DNA of 22,318 nucleotides from Ruminococcaceae bacterium UBA7030 (GCA_002494125.1 DLBD01000123.1:1-22318); one strand, 5' to 3'. Positions 15,164-21,632 are shown, counted from the first letter of the stretch. Numbers and translations are program-made. The notes: generated from the letters alone by a model not told the origin.

Positions 15164-16231
15164 TTAAATTTTACCGCCGCGCTGAATTGCGAATTCAATA
15201 AGGTTTTCTATAAGTGACTTATAAGAAACGCCGACAGCCTCAAAAAGCTTTGGATACATACTTATGTCAGTCTGTCCCGGAATTGTATTAATTTCGTTTA
15301 GAAGCACCTTGTCGTCGCTCTTTCTGACGAAGAAATCAACCCTTGACATACCCTCGCAGCCGAGAGCCTTGAACGCTTTAACAGCAAGCTCTTTAACCTC
15401 CGCTCTCTTCTCTTCCGGAATAAGCGCAGGGATATGAAGCTCTGACTGAGGATTATTATACTTTGCGTCAAAGTCGTAGAATTCCGCTGCTGCAACGATT
15501 TCGCCCACCTCGCCTGCAACAGGAATATTATTACCCATAACCGCACACTCAACCTCGTGTCCGTCGATAAATTCTTCAAGAACTGCTTTCTTGTCTTCCC
15601 TGAAAGCTACTTCCATAGCATTCTTAAGCTCATCAATATTGTGTGCCTTGGAAATTCCAACAGACGAGCCTGCATTTGCAGGCTTCACAAATATCGGATA
15701 TCCGAGCTTATCCTCAGCAGTTTTAAGCGCTTCTTCGCCGTTAATTCTGTATTCATATTCAGAGATTGCGCACCACTTTGCCTGCGGAATATCAAAAGCG
15801 TCGGCAACAGCGTTTGCAACTGCCTTATCCATACATACACCGGATGAGGTTGCGTCACAACCGACATAAGGAATCTGTGCAAGCTGCAAAAGCCCCTGAA
15901 TTGTGCCGTCTTCACCGTTTTTGCCATGTAGCACGGGGAACGCAACATCAAGACGGATTATATCACCGTTTGAGGTAATTATACCGTGAACACCTGCATC
16001 AGGACATATAAAGGCGGGAACAATATTCGGTGATAACGTCCACTTGTCTTCGGGGAGAAGGTCAACATTATCATTATAAATGTACCACTTACCATCTTTA
16101 GTAATACCGATTAAAACGACATTGTACTTGTCGTAATTCATATTTTTTATTATGCTTTTTGCGGAGATACAGCTTATATCATGCTCTGAAGATACGCCGC
16201 CGAAAATAATCGCAATAGTCTTTTTGTTCAT
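15164..16231 (-). CDS. ddl: D-alanine--D-alanine ligase
   Basis: This ATP-grasp ligase makes the D-Ala-D-Ala dipeptide used in peptidoglycan precursors in the cytoplasm. The 355-aa protein has GGVSSEHDIS at the N-terminus (catalytic Glu), PVLHGKNGEDGTIQGLL, the ATP-binding segment IFVKPANAGSSVGISK, an omega loop EFYDFDAKY (about residues 249-257), and the C-terminal metal-binding part RVDFF then NEINTIPG. The Tyr-containing omega loop resembles ordinary Ddl enzymes rather than VanA-type D-Ala-D-Lac ligases. ATG 16231 is chosen over a frame-opening ATG at 16261: the product then starts MNKKTIAIIFGG as expected, and a GGGTGA lies upstream. It is the first gene of ddl, ywiB-like, argS and radical SAM. 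Confidence 0.95.
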   Translation of the reverse strand: MNKKTIAIIFGGVSSEHDISCISAKSIIKNMNYDKYNVVLIGITKDGKWYIYNDNVDLLPEDKWTLSPNIVPAFICPDAGVHGIITSNGDIIRLDVAFPVLHGKNGEDGTIQGLLQLAQIPYVGCDATSSGVCMDKAVANAVADAFDIPQAKWCAISEYEYRINGEEALKTAEDKLGYPIFVKPANAGSSVGISKAHNIDELKNAMEVAFREDKKAVLEEFIDGHEVECAVMGNNIPVAGEVGEIVAAAEFYDFDAKYNNPQSELHIPALIPEEKRAEVKELAVKAFKALGCEGMSRVDFFVRKSDDKVLLNEINTIPGQTDISMYPKLFEAVGVSYKSLIENLIEFAIQRGGKI

Positions 16232-16264
16232 AGTGGTCACCCGCTTTGCGTAAATATTCATAAT

Positions 16265-16293
16265 ATTTTATCATATTAAACACTAATAATCAA
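16265..16293 (-). promoter_or_regulatory. sigma-A promoter of the ddl operon
   Basis: On the - strand, TTGATT (complement at 16288-16293), a 17-nt spacer and TAAAAT (complement at 16265-16270). It is back-to-back with the promoter of the membrane cassette, with an AT-only tract between them. Confidence 0.7.
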
Positions 16294-16297
16294 CACT

Positions 16298-16329
16298 TTA
16301 TAATATATAAATTATATAATTATTAATTA
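16298..16329. repeat. AT-only inverted repeat, left copy
   Basis: This 32-nt A/T-only tract is, in reverse complement, identical to 19795-19823 except for one 3-nt insertion (29 of 29 aligned bases match). It lies between the divergent ddl and cassette promoters and could also act as an UP-element for both. The low complexity of the sequence limits confidence that the repeat is meaningful. Confidence 0.6.
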
Positions 16330-16337
16330 AAAAGTTA

Positions 16338-16366
16338 GTGACAAAAATAATAAATAGTGATATAAT
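16338..16366 (+). promoter_or_regulatory. sigma-A promoter of the five-gene membrane cassette
   Basis: GTGACA (16338-16343, 5/6 to consensus), a 17-nt spacer and a perfect TATAAT (16361-16366). Transcription should start near 16373, about 35 nt before the first small ORF. Confidence 0.82.
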
Positions 16367-16407
16367 ATATTGGTCTAATTTTATAAAGAATTATATGAGG
16401 CAGAATT

Positions 16408-16581
16408 ATGACAGCATTTCAAAGGTACAAAAGATATGTTTTAAGAAGGTCAATAGTCATTTCCGTTGCCGTGGCTGTTACCATTTCTTTAATATTTGCA
16501 ATAATGCTTCCTACCATTGAAAAACAGCTTCCAAACGCTGACAGCAATGCGGCAGCGGTTACGGAGGTTACTAATGAGTAG
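16408..16581 (+). CDS. 57-aa single-pass membrane protein, first gene of the cassette
   Basis: This small ORF begins at ATG 16408, 7 nt after GAGG (16397-16400), and ends at TAG 16579-16581. It has a basic N-terminus (MTAFQRYKRYVLRRS), one hydrophobic helix at about residues 15-35 (VISVAVAVTISLIFAIML), and a short polar tail rich in Ala, Asn and Glu. The charge pattern predicts the N-terminus inside and the tail outside. Its end overlaps the start of the next gene by 8 nt, and the GGAGG for that gene lies inside it, so the two are likely coupled. It is not recognised. A small subunit or assembly factor for the larger membrane protein is the simplest guess. Confidence 0.8.
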   Translation: MTAFQRYKRYVLRRSIVISVAVAVTISLIFAIMLPTIEKQLPNADSNAAAVTEVTNE

Positions 16582-17464
16582 AGGCAGAACACTTTACAAA
16601 ATTAACCGTGCTTTTTCCTATCTCACGAGCTTTTTACTTTTCCTTACAATTCTCGGCTCGTTTGTTGTAGGCATTGCTACGGTTACAATAGGCAACACGG
16701 ATTTCAAAGCTTCTTATTTCACAAGCCCTGCTACTATAAATACGCTTGTAAAAGAGCTTGATGAAAATATGACAGACCTCTGCGAAGAGGAAGATATACC
16801 AAAAGAGGTGTTTATCAACACAACAGGGTATAATTTTATTTCTTCAATTCAGAGAACGGTTATCGACGATACAGTTACAACTGAGCCCACAAACTTTTCA
16901 TACACCTCAACGATTATAGGCGATTACAAAAAAGCGCTTACAACATATGATGAAAAGAATGGAATTGAACGTTCAAACGAGGAAACAGACAGAATTGTCC
17001 AGGAAGCGGTTGACATTTTCAACAAAACCTGTTCAATTCAGAACAACCAAAATCTGAGTTCCTGGGCAAACGTTGTAAACAGCAAGCTTCTTCCGATGAT
17101 ATTTGCAATTCTGATTATAGTTTCACTTATGCTCGGTTCTGCAATTTCAAGGCTTTTCGGCGGAAGAAAACTCAAATATAACTTTATCGCTATGAGCTTT
17201 ACAAGTGCAGGCGGTATTATGATACTTATCCCTCTCATCTCTATTTTCTCCGGAATTATGGGAAGGATTAATCTCACAAATATCGACGCATATAACGAAG
17301 CTATAAAGCAGTGCGTAAACTCAATGTTTGTCGTGTTCATTATTTTCGGCGCTCTTCTTGCAGGAATCGGCGCAGCGCTTTTTGCATGGACTTACAAATA
17401 CTATCGTTTCAGACTTCTTGAAAGCGATACTGAGGCAGAAATCAAGAGAAATCTTGTTGACTAA
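16574..17464 (+). CDS. Uncharacterised four-TM protein with a large extracytoplasmic domain (paralogue A)
   Basis: ATG 16574 is chosen because GGAGG (16563-16567) lies 6 nt upstream. Opening the frame earlier, at TTG 16517, would add 19 residues without a ribosome binding site. The 296-aa product has TM1 at about 13-37, an external domain at about 38-170 with the motif DIPKEVF (74-80) and EETDRIVQEAVDIF, TM2 at about 171-195, TM3 at about 203-227 and TM4 at about 250-274. A short basic and acidic tail faces the cytoplasm. The same topology, the IP-x-x-VF motif and the EAV-like helix recur in the last gene of this operon, so the two are probably distant paralogues. I do not recognise a family. 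It is not a typical transporter, and no catalytic motif is visible. Confidence 0.85.
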   Translation: MSRGRTLYKINRAFSYLTSFLLFLTILGSFVVGIATVTIGNTDFKASYFTSPATINTLVKELDENMTDLCEEEDIPKEVFINTTGYNFISSIQRTVIDDTVTTEPTNFSYTSTIIGDYKKALTTYDEKNGIERSNEETDRIVQEAVDIFNKTCSIQNNQNLSSWANVVNSKLLPMIFAILIIVSLMLGSAISRLFGGRKLKYNFIAMSFTSAGGIMILIPLISIFSGIMGRINLTNIDAYNEAIKQCVNSMFVVFIIFGALLAGIGAALFAWTYKYYRFRLLESDTEAEIKRNLVD

Positions 17465-17487
17465 AGAATAAAATTAAGGAGATATGT

Positions 17488-18327
17488 ATGGAATTAACTG
17501 AAGCACTTTCTATTATTGAAAAGCATCTCAGCGAGGCAAATGCAGAACTCGGCTTCAAGGCTGTTTCAAAGGATGACAGCAGTATCACCTTCGACGGTGA
17601 AAAGGGCTCATACAGGCTCAATTATGATTTTGACGCAAATGTTTTTGCATTTGACTGCGCATATGAAAAGGGCGAAAACGGATACGAATATTCAACTATT
17701 TCAAAGTCGCTTTTTGACCTTGAGGAATATAACGAGAAGGACGCAAAATCATATGCTAACGAGGTTGCGGACGAGCTCTCACGTATGTTCAAGGTTAAGA
17801 AAAAGGTTGACCTTGACAAGGTAAAAATGCCAAAGGCAGTTTCAAGAACAAAGGCAAAAAACGGAATTATAAGCTATGACGCTGATTCGCTTGCAAATCG
17901 TTTCGGAGTTCTCTATCCGGATATGAAGGATTTAATCAAGCAGAACATTGCCGACTACGGCGAGTTTTTACCCGAAACCTTTTTCACAGAACATGGCACT
18001 GCAAGAGTTATGCAGGTGATTGAAAACGGTTCAAAGGACGAGAGAAAAAAGCTTTTCAAAATGCTTAATGAGGTTTACGAAGACGGTACAAACGAGGTTC
18101 AGGATATCATAGGTGTAACCATTCTCGGCGAAATGAAAAATGACGCAAAGCTTATGGCGGTTGCAGACGAGTATATGAGCGAGTATATGTCAGGCCCCGT
18201 TCACGAGGTTAACAAGCTCACTAAAAAGAACAGCTCTCTTACAAGAAAGCTTAAAAACCCGCCTGCATATAAGCCAAAAAAACAGAAAAAGCCAATGATG
18301 AGTGAGCTTTACCAGCAGAACAGATAA
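17488..18327 (+). CDS. Uncharacterised soluble protein, DUF7674-like C-terminal part
   Basis: This 279-aa protein has no signal peptide or membrane segment and is probably cytoplasmic. The N-terminal part (about 1-115) is an acidic alpha/beta domain. A second domain (about 130-240) reads FGVLYPDMKDLIKQ, then LPETFFTEHGTARVMQVI, then DIIGVTILGEM; this resembles small helical DUF7674-type proteins as I remember them, which is a weak identification. The last 40 residues are strongly basic and Pro/Lys-rich (KNPPAYKPKKQKKP), suggesting contact with membrane or nucleic acid. AAGGAGA lies upstream of ATG 17488. It sits between membrane genes, with gaps of 23 nt before and 1 nt after, so it may be the cytoplasmic partner of the membrane proteins. 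Confidence 0.82.
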   Translation: MELTEALSIIEKHLSEANAELGFKAVSKDDSSITFDGEKGSYRLNYDFDANVFAFDCAYEKGENGYEYSTISKSLFDLEEYNEKDAKSYANEVADELSRMFKVKKKVDLDKVKMPKAVSRTKAKNGIISYDADSLANRFGVLYPDMKDLIKQNIADYGEFLPETFFTEHGTARVMQVIENGSKDERKKLFKMLNEVYEDGTNEVQDIIGVTILGEMKNDAKLMAVADEYMSEYMSGPVHEVNKLTKKNSSLTRKLKNPPAYKPKKQKKPMMSELYQQNR

Positions 18328-18328
18328 T

Positions 18329-18964
18329 ATGGACTTACAAAACAAAATGATAAAAAAGGGATATATTATCCCTGTTATAATTGCAATTATTTTTGCTGTT
18401 TTAACTATTCTGTTTTTTAAGCTTTTTGTAAACAATGCTCCTTATTCATCACAGGATACTGTTGAGCTTGCAGTAACGGACAGTGCAACTATAATAGAAA
18501 GAAATGATATTAAGAAGTCTGATGAAATCAGCAAAAGTGAACTCGGTGAGTTAGAACAAAACACGCTGCTCGGCGCCGTTGAGGTTGACGATGGCTGGCT
18601 TTCTGTAGTTTATAACCCGTCAGAGTCCGTTTCGGCTGATGTTATTTCTCTTGATTGCGAATACAAGCTTGTAGGTGAAACAGGCGTATGTCTTTGCACA
18701 GTTACGAAAAACAACTCGCAAAAGCTTAAGGAAATTGAAGACGGCGACGAGCTTAAAATTAGCACTATTTACAGCAGAGAAGACTACACTCTTACAGCCG
18801 TTTCAAGCAGTTATTTCACAAGCGCCGAGGAAGCCGTTTCACTTGCAGAGGATATGCCGTGTGCGGTAGTTATTGTTGCCGACACCTCCAACGGTATTTC
18901 AATCGGCGAAAAATTTCTTGCAGTCGCTTTTGAAGTAAGCGGCGGTGCAAAGGTTACGGCTTAG
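18329..18964 (+). CDS. Single-pass membrane protein with a sortase-like external domain lacking catalytic residues
   Basis: ATG 18329 lies 1 nt after the previous stop. There is no strong Shine-Dalgarno, so translation is probably coupled. An in-frame GTG at 18302 would overlap the previous gene. The 211-aa product has a short cytoplasmic N-terminus, one TM helix (about 11-33) and a beta-rich extracytoplasmic domain. That domain carries LGAVEV, then LKEIEDGDELKIST and EDYTLTAVSS, an order resembling sortases (LG-x-I-x-IP, then a L-x-x-L-x-x-GD-x-I segment and Y-x-x-x-V). The sortase His (AGH), Cys (TLxTC) and Arg are not present. It may be a non-catalytic relative or a chance resemblance. It has no LPXTG-type target in this window. 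Confidence 0.8.
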   Translation: MDLQNKMIKKGYIIPVIIAIIFAVLTILFFKLFVNNAPYSSQDTVELAVTDSATIIERNDIKKSDEISKSELGELEQNTLLGAVEVDDGWLSVVYNPSESVSADVISLDCEYKLVGETGVCLCTVTKNNSQKLKEIEDGDELKISTIYSREDYTLTAVSSSYFTSAEEAVSLAEDMPCAVVIVADTSNGISIGEKFLAVAFEVSGGAKVTA

Positions 18965-18974
18965 GAGGTTCAAT

Positions 18975-19784
18975 ATGGGTTTAGTTAAAGGAAGAAAAAT
19001 ATTGAGCTTCATCTTCACCGTATTCTTCGTTGCAGGAATGCTGATGCTTTTTGGAACATTTATCGCAGACAACACAATCTGCCGTTCGGCATACACGTCA
19101 AAGTTTATTCTTTCAAGCTCTGTAAAAGCTGAGCTTGACGGCAACTATGAAAGAAGAATTACAGCACTTTCAAAGCAGTGCGGTATCCCTGCTGATGTTT
19201 TCCTTACATCAAAGGAAGATTTTTCAGAGGACGACAACGTTTCAAACAGGTTTTTCAGAGGATATGAAACTACTATTTACTCAAAAGAAAAGGTTGAAAC
19301 CGTAAAGAACTACTGCAAAGAATATCTCAGTGCAACCGATATAAGTTACACCGAAGCAGAAGTTGACAGCATTGCCGAAATGGCTGTGAGGATTTATGAT
19401 GAATCCTACGGACTCAGGCACACGCAGGAGGCATATGAATATGTTGAATGGATACATTCCGTAAGCAACAAGATATATTCATCTGCACTAATCTTCATTT
19501 TCCTTTCAATGATAGGAATGGCTGTGCTTTATTCAAAAAAGGTTGAATTCCAAAAGGCGCTTATGTCACAGTTCAACGCAACAGGCTTCACCTTTGTTGC
19601 AGTGTCGCTCTCCTGCCTTATAACACGAATCGGAACGCACGCAAATGTTACCCCGTCTGTTTATTCAGCTGCGCTTGCAAACGCAGTAAGAGCTGATTTC
19701 ATATTGCTTTTAATTATCGGACTTGTTTTCACAGCTCTTTCGGTATACTTTACACCAAAGGTATTCAGTAAAGTTTCAAAATAA
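18975..19784 (+). CDS. Uncharacterised four-TM protein with a large extracytoplasmic domain (paralogue B)
   Basis: ATG 18975 follows AGGAGG (18963-18968) by 6 nt. The 269-aa product has TM1 at about 10-31, an external domain at about 32-163, TM2 at about 164-186, TM3 at about 199-217 and TM4 at about 238-259. It shares its layout with paralogue A (16574-17464), including GIPADVF (70-76, against DIPKEVF) and AEVDSIAEMAVRIYD (against ETDRIVQEAVDIF) at equivalent places, and a similar small-residue TM3. Cysteines are not strictly conserved between the two. It ends the operon and is followed by a strong terminator. A heteromeric membrane complex of A and B is a reasonable hypothesis; the function is unknown. 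Confidence 0.85.
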   Translation: MGLVKGRKILSFIFTVFFVAGMLMLFGTFIADNTICRSAYTSKFILSSSVKAELDGNYERRITALSKQCGIPADVFLTSKEDFSEDDNVSNRFFRGYETTIYSKEKVETVKNYCKEYLSATDISYTEAEVDSIAEMAVRIYDESYGLRHTQEAYEYVEWIHSVSNKIYSSALIFIFLSMIGMAVLYSKKVEFQKALMSQFNATGFTFVAVSLSCLITRIGTHANVTPSVYSAALANAVRADFILLLIIGLVFTALSVYFTPKVFSKVSK

Positions 19785-19794
19785 TATAATATTG

Positions 19795-19823
19795 TAATTA
19801 ATAATATAATTTATATATTATAA
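19795..19823. repeat. AT-only inverted repeat, right copy
   Basis: This 29-nt A/T-only tract is the reverse-complement partner of 16298-16329. It lies between the last cassette stop codon and the terminator hairpin. Confidence 0.6.
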
Positions 19824-19828
19824 TATGC

Positions 19829-19860
19829 ACACCCGTCAGTATTATGACGGGTGTTTTTTT
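19829..19860 (+). terminator. Terminator of the membrane cassette operon
   Basis: ACACCCGTCA (19829-19838) and TGACGGGTGT (19845-19854) form a perfect 10-bp stem with a 6-nt loop, followed by a T-run to 19860. Confidence 0.95.
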
Positions 19861-20139
19861 ATATATTTTTTTTGAAAAATTTTTCAAATATATATTGTGC
19901 CACCCCCTCGCTCAATAGCAGCTTTTATCAATATGTAGTATATTTTTTATTTTTGTTATCGATTTGGTTACAAATTGAAAGATTTTTTTAATCAATTTCT
20001 AATAAATTAACAAAAATAATCAATCACACACTAAAGTGTTAAAAATTATTACCACAAGATATTGTAATCGGGTTGTTATTTTACACAAACAATTTTTCTT
20101 TCTTTGTGCAAAATGCATAAAAACTTAAAATTATTTTTG
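19861..20139. other. Long AT-rich non-coding region upstream of the G5/3D gene
   Basis: No convincing ORF is seen on either strand. A short - strand frame (20076-20306) has no ribosome binding site and covers the promoter and leader of the next gene. Small inverted repeats are visible: CGATTTG/CAAATTG around GTTA (19960-19977), ACACT/AGTGT around AA (20028-20039), and CACAAA/TTTGTG (20084-20107). These could be operators. One perfect WalR-type box lies at 20063-20079. Confidence 0.6.
20063..20079 (+). promoter_or_regulatory. Candidate WalR (YycF) binding box
   Basis: TGTAAT (20063-20068), CGGGT as the 5-nt spacer, and TGTTAT (20074-20079) match both halves of the known WalR consensus TGTWAH-N5-TGTWAH. 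It lies about 60 nt upstream of the -35 box of a wall-remodelling gene, the class of target WalRK controls in Bacillus. Confidence 0.55.
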
Positions 20140-20167
20140 TTGACACTTTGTGAAATGGTGATATAAT
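20140..20167 (+). promoter_or_regulatory. Consensus sigma-A promoter of the G5/3D gene
   Basis: TTGACA (20140-20145), a 16-nt spacer and TATAAT (20162-20167), a perfect match in both hexamers. The expected start near 20174 gives a leader of about 144 nt. Confidence 0.92.
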
Positions 20168-20173
20168 TCTTAA

Positions 20174-20304
20174 CGCTCGAGGAAATAATATCGGAAAGGG
20201 ATACAATAAAAATCCCACGGCAGACAAATTTAGACTCTGTTGAGTGAAGTAATTCACTTATATTAGGATTAAATTCAAAGCAACCTAATATTATTCCGAA
20301 GAAC
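20174..20304 (+). ncRNA. Structured 5' leader, candidate orphan cis-regulatory RNA
   Basis: Five helices can be drawn by eye. A closing stem TCGGAA/TTCCGA (20191-20196 with 20294-20299) encloses four hairpins: GGGAT/ATCCC (20198-20202 with 20212-20216); CGGCAGA/TCTGTTG with two G-U pairs (20218-20224 with 20236-20242); AGTGAA/TTCACT around a GNRA-type GTAA loop (20243-20248 with 20253-20258); and ATATTAGG/CCTAATAT (20260-20267 with 20284-20291). The ribosome binding site starts just after the closing stem. No known riboswitch consensus was recognised, and no terminator stem with a T-run is inside it, so control of translation or RNA stability is more likely than attenuation. Confidence 0.5.
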
Positions 20305-20317
20305 AAAGGAGATTAAA

Positions 20318-21556
20318 ATGATTAATCAGGCAGAAGCTAAAGGATTTAAGCGCTACGGCAAAGCAATTCTTTTAGCTGCAATAACATTAATAATTGCTCT
20401 CGGCATTGTTTCTGCAAATGTATTTGCTGACTTTTCAGCACAGTACGATGTTGAAATCATTGTCGACGGAGTAAGCAGTACTGTTTCAACGAATCAGACT
20501 CAGGCAGTTGAAGTTCTTGAACAGGCTAACATTACAGTTGATGACAGCGACAAGCTTGATGTAAGCGGTTTCAATGCCGGTGAAGGCGGCGTAATTATTC
20601 TCGACAAACAGCATGATGTAAACATTGAGTTTGATAAGACAATCAACACCTATAAGGTATATGCCGACACAGTTGGCGACGCACTTGGCGAAATCGGTCT
20701 TTCTGTTGCCGATATGGACAAAATCAACTATGCACTTACAGATACAGTTGTTGACGGTATGGTTATCAGCATCCAGACATCAAAGTCAGTAAGCATAACA
20801 GTTGACGGAGAGACTTACAAATATGCTCTTTATCAGGGCACAGTTCAGGATTTAGTAAAACTTGCTAAAATTGAGCTTGGTGCAGAAGACTACACCGAGC
20901 CTGCACTGACAGATGCTTTAGAGGCAGGTATGGAAGTAACGGTTTACAGAGTTACCTACAAGGAAGAAACCGTTTCCGAAAAGGTTTCATACGGCACAGT
21001 AAAGCAGGATGACGACACAATGTACAAAGGCACCTCGAAGGTATACGCTTCGGGTGAATACGGCGAGGACGAAGTAACATACAAGGTAAAGTATGTAAAC
21101 GGTGAAGCTGCAGGTAAGACAGAGCTTTCAAGAAAGAATATTACTGCTCCTGTTGACGAAATCGTTTATGTCGGCACAAAACCTTACGAGGGAAGAGCAG
21201 ACATCTCTTCAAACGGTGTTGAGTCATACAATGGTATTTCACTCGGTCAGGTTATTTCAGGCAGATACACACACTACTGCGCATGCGCTGCCTGCTGCGG
21301 TTCAAACAGCGGTAATACAGCAAGCGGTATCCACGTACAAAACGGTATGGATGACCCTTACTACGTAGCATGTAACTGGCTTCCTCTCGGCTCTGTAATC
21401 AGCGTTGACGGAACAATCTACACAGTAGTTGACCGCGGTGGTTCAGGTCTTTCCTCAGTGGGCAGAATTGATATTTATACTCCTGCCGGCCACGCAGAGT
21501 GTTACAGACTCGGAACAGGCGGTTGCACAATCGAAATCGTAAGATTAGGTTGGTAA
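20318..21556 (+). CDS. YabE-like wall protein: DUF348 repeats, G5 domain and 3D/double-psi barrel domain
   Basis: This 412-aa exported protein probably remodels peptidoglycan. Residues 15-37 form a signal peptide or anchor ending near NVFA. DUF348-type repeats follow at about 43-100, 101-157 and 158-208, then a G5 domain at about 209-286 (TYKEETVSEKV to DEIVYVGT). The C-terminal 3D/double-psi-barrel domain (about 316-411) contains YCACAACCG, LPLGS, VVDRGG (D372) and GRIDIYTPAGHAE (D385). Related proteins are YabE, YocH and Rpf-like factors. The first Asp of the usual 3D triad is not seen; the equivalent region reads VACNWLPLG. Seven Cys residues in the C-terminal domain may form disulfides. 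AAAGGAG precedes the ATG. It is monocistronic, with a consensus promoter, a long leader and its own terminator. Confidence 0.9.
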   Translation: MINQAEAKGFKRYGKAILLAAITLIIALGIVSANVFADFSAQYDVEIIVDGVSSTVSTNQTQAVEVLEQANITVDDSDKLDVSGFNAGEGGVIILDKQHDVNIEFDKTINTYKVYADTVGDALGEIGLSVADMDKINYALTDTVVDGMVISIQTSKSVSITVDGETYKYALYQGTVQDLVKLAKIELGAEDYTEPALTDALEAGMEVTVYRVTYKEETVSEKVSYGTVKQDDDTMYKGTSKVYASGEYGEDEVTYKVKYVNGEAAGKTELSRKNITAPVDEIVYVGTKPYEGRADISSNGVESYNGISLGQVISGRYTHYCACAACCGSNSGNTASGIHVQNGMDDPYYVACNWLPLGSVISVDGTIYTVVDRGGSGLSSVGRIDIYTPAGHAECYRLGTGGCTIEIVRLGW

Positions 21557-21576
21557 GCTGCGTCAGCTTTATTTTG
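21555..21576 (+). terminator. Small terminator-like hairpin overlapping the stop codon
   Basis: AAGCTG/CAGCTT around CGT (21555-21569), followed by a short interrupted T-tract. It is weak and probably secondary to the stem at 21582. Confidence 0.4.
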
Positions 21577-21581
21577 ATAAT

Positions 21582-21617
21582 AAACGGTTTGGATTAATCC
21601 AAACCGTTTTCTTTTTT
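21582..21617 (+). terminator. Terminator of the G5/3D gene
   Basis: A 12-bp perfect stem (21582-21593 with 21598-21609) around TTAA, followed by a T-rich tail to 21617. Confidence 0.93.
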
Positions 21618-21632
21618 ACTTCTCCATTTATA

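Noticed and set aside
15164..16231. Vancomycin-resistance-type D-Ala-D-Lac or D-Ala-D-Ser ligase
   Set aside because: The omega loop has EFYDFDAKY, as in ordinary Ddl enzymes, and no vanH/vanX or vanT genes are nearby.
16338..16520. A 60-codon + strand frame at the start of the cassette
   Set aside because: It begins on the -35 box of the cassette promoter and is out of frame with the 57-aa ORF, which has the real ribosome binding site and a coherent TM helix.
16298..19823. The cassette as an insertion sequence or transposon bounded by terminal inverted repeats
   Set aside because: No transposase or recombinase is encoded and no target-site duplication is visible outside the AT-rich repeats; they are reported only as an unexplained inverted repeat.
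19954..19970. A second WalR box (TGTTAT-N5-TGGTTA)
   Set aside because: Only the first half-site fits; the second has two mismatches. Not counted as a box.
20174..20304. c-di-AMP (ydaO) riboswitch
   Set aside because: A GGGATAC...TCCC hairpin slightly recalls part of the ydaO motif, but the GGGG(U/A)-AAUC and paired purine-rich junctions of that class are absent.
20076..20306. A 76-codon - strand frame upstream of the G5/3D gene
   Set aside because: It runs through the promoter and structured leader of that gene, has no Shine-Dalgarno, and reads as random low-complexity sequence.
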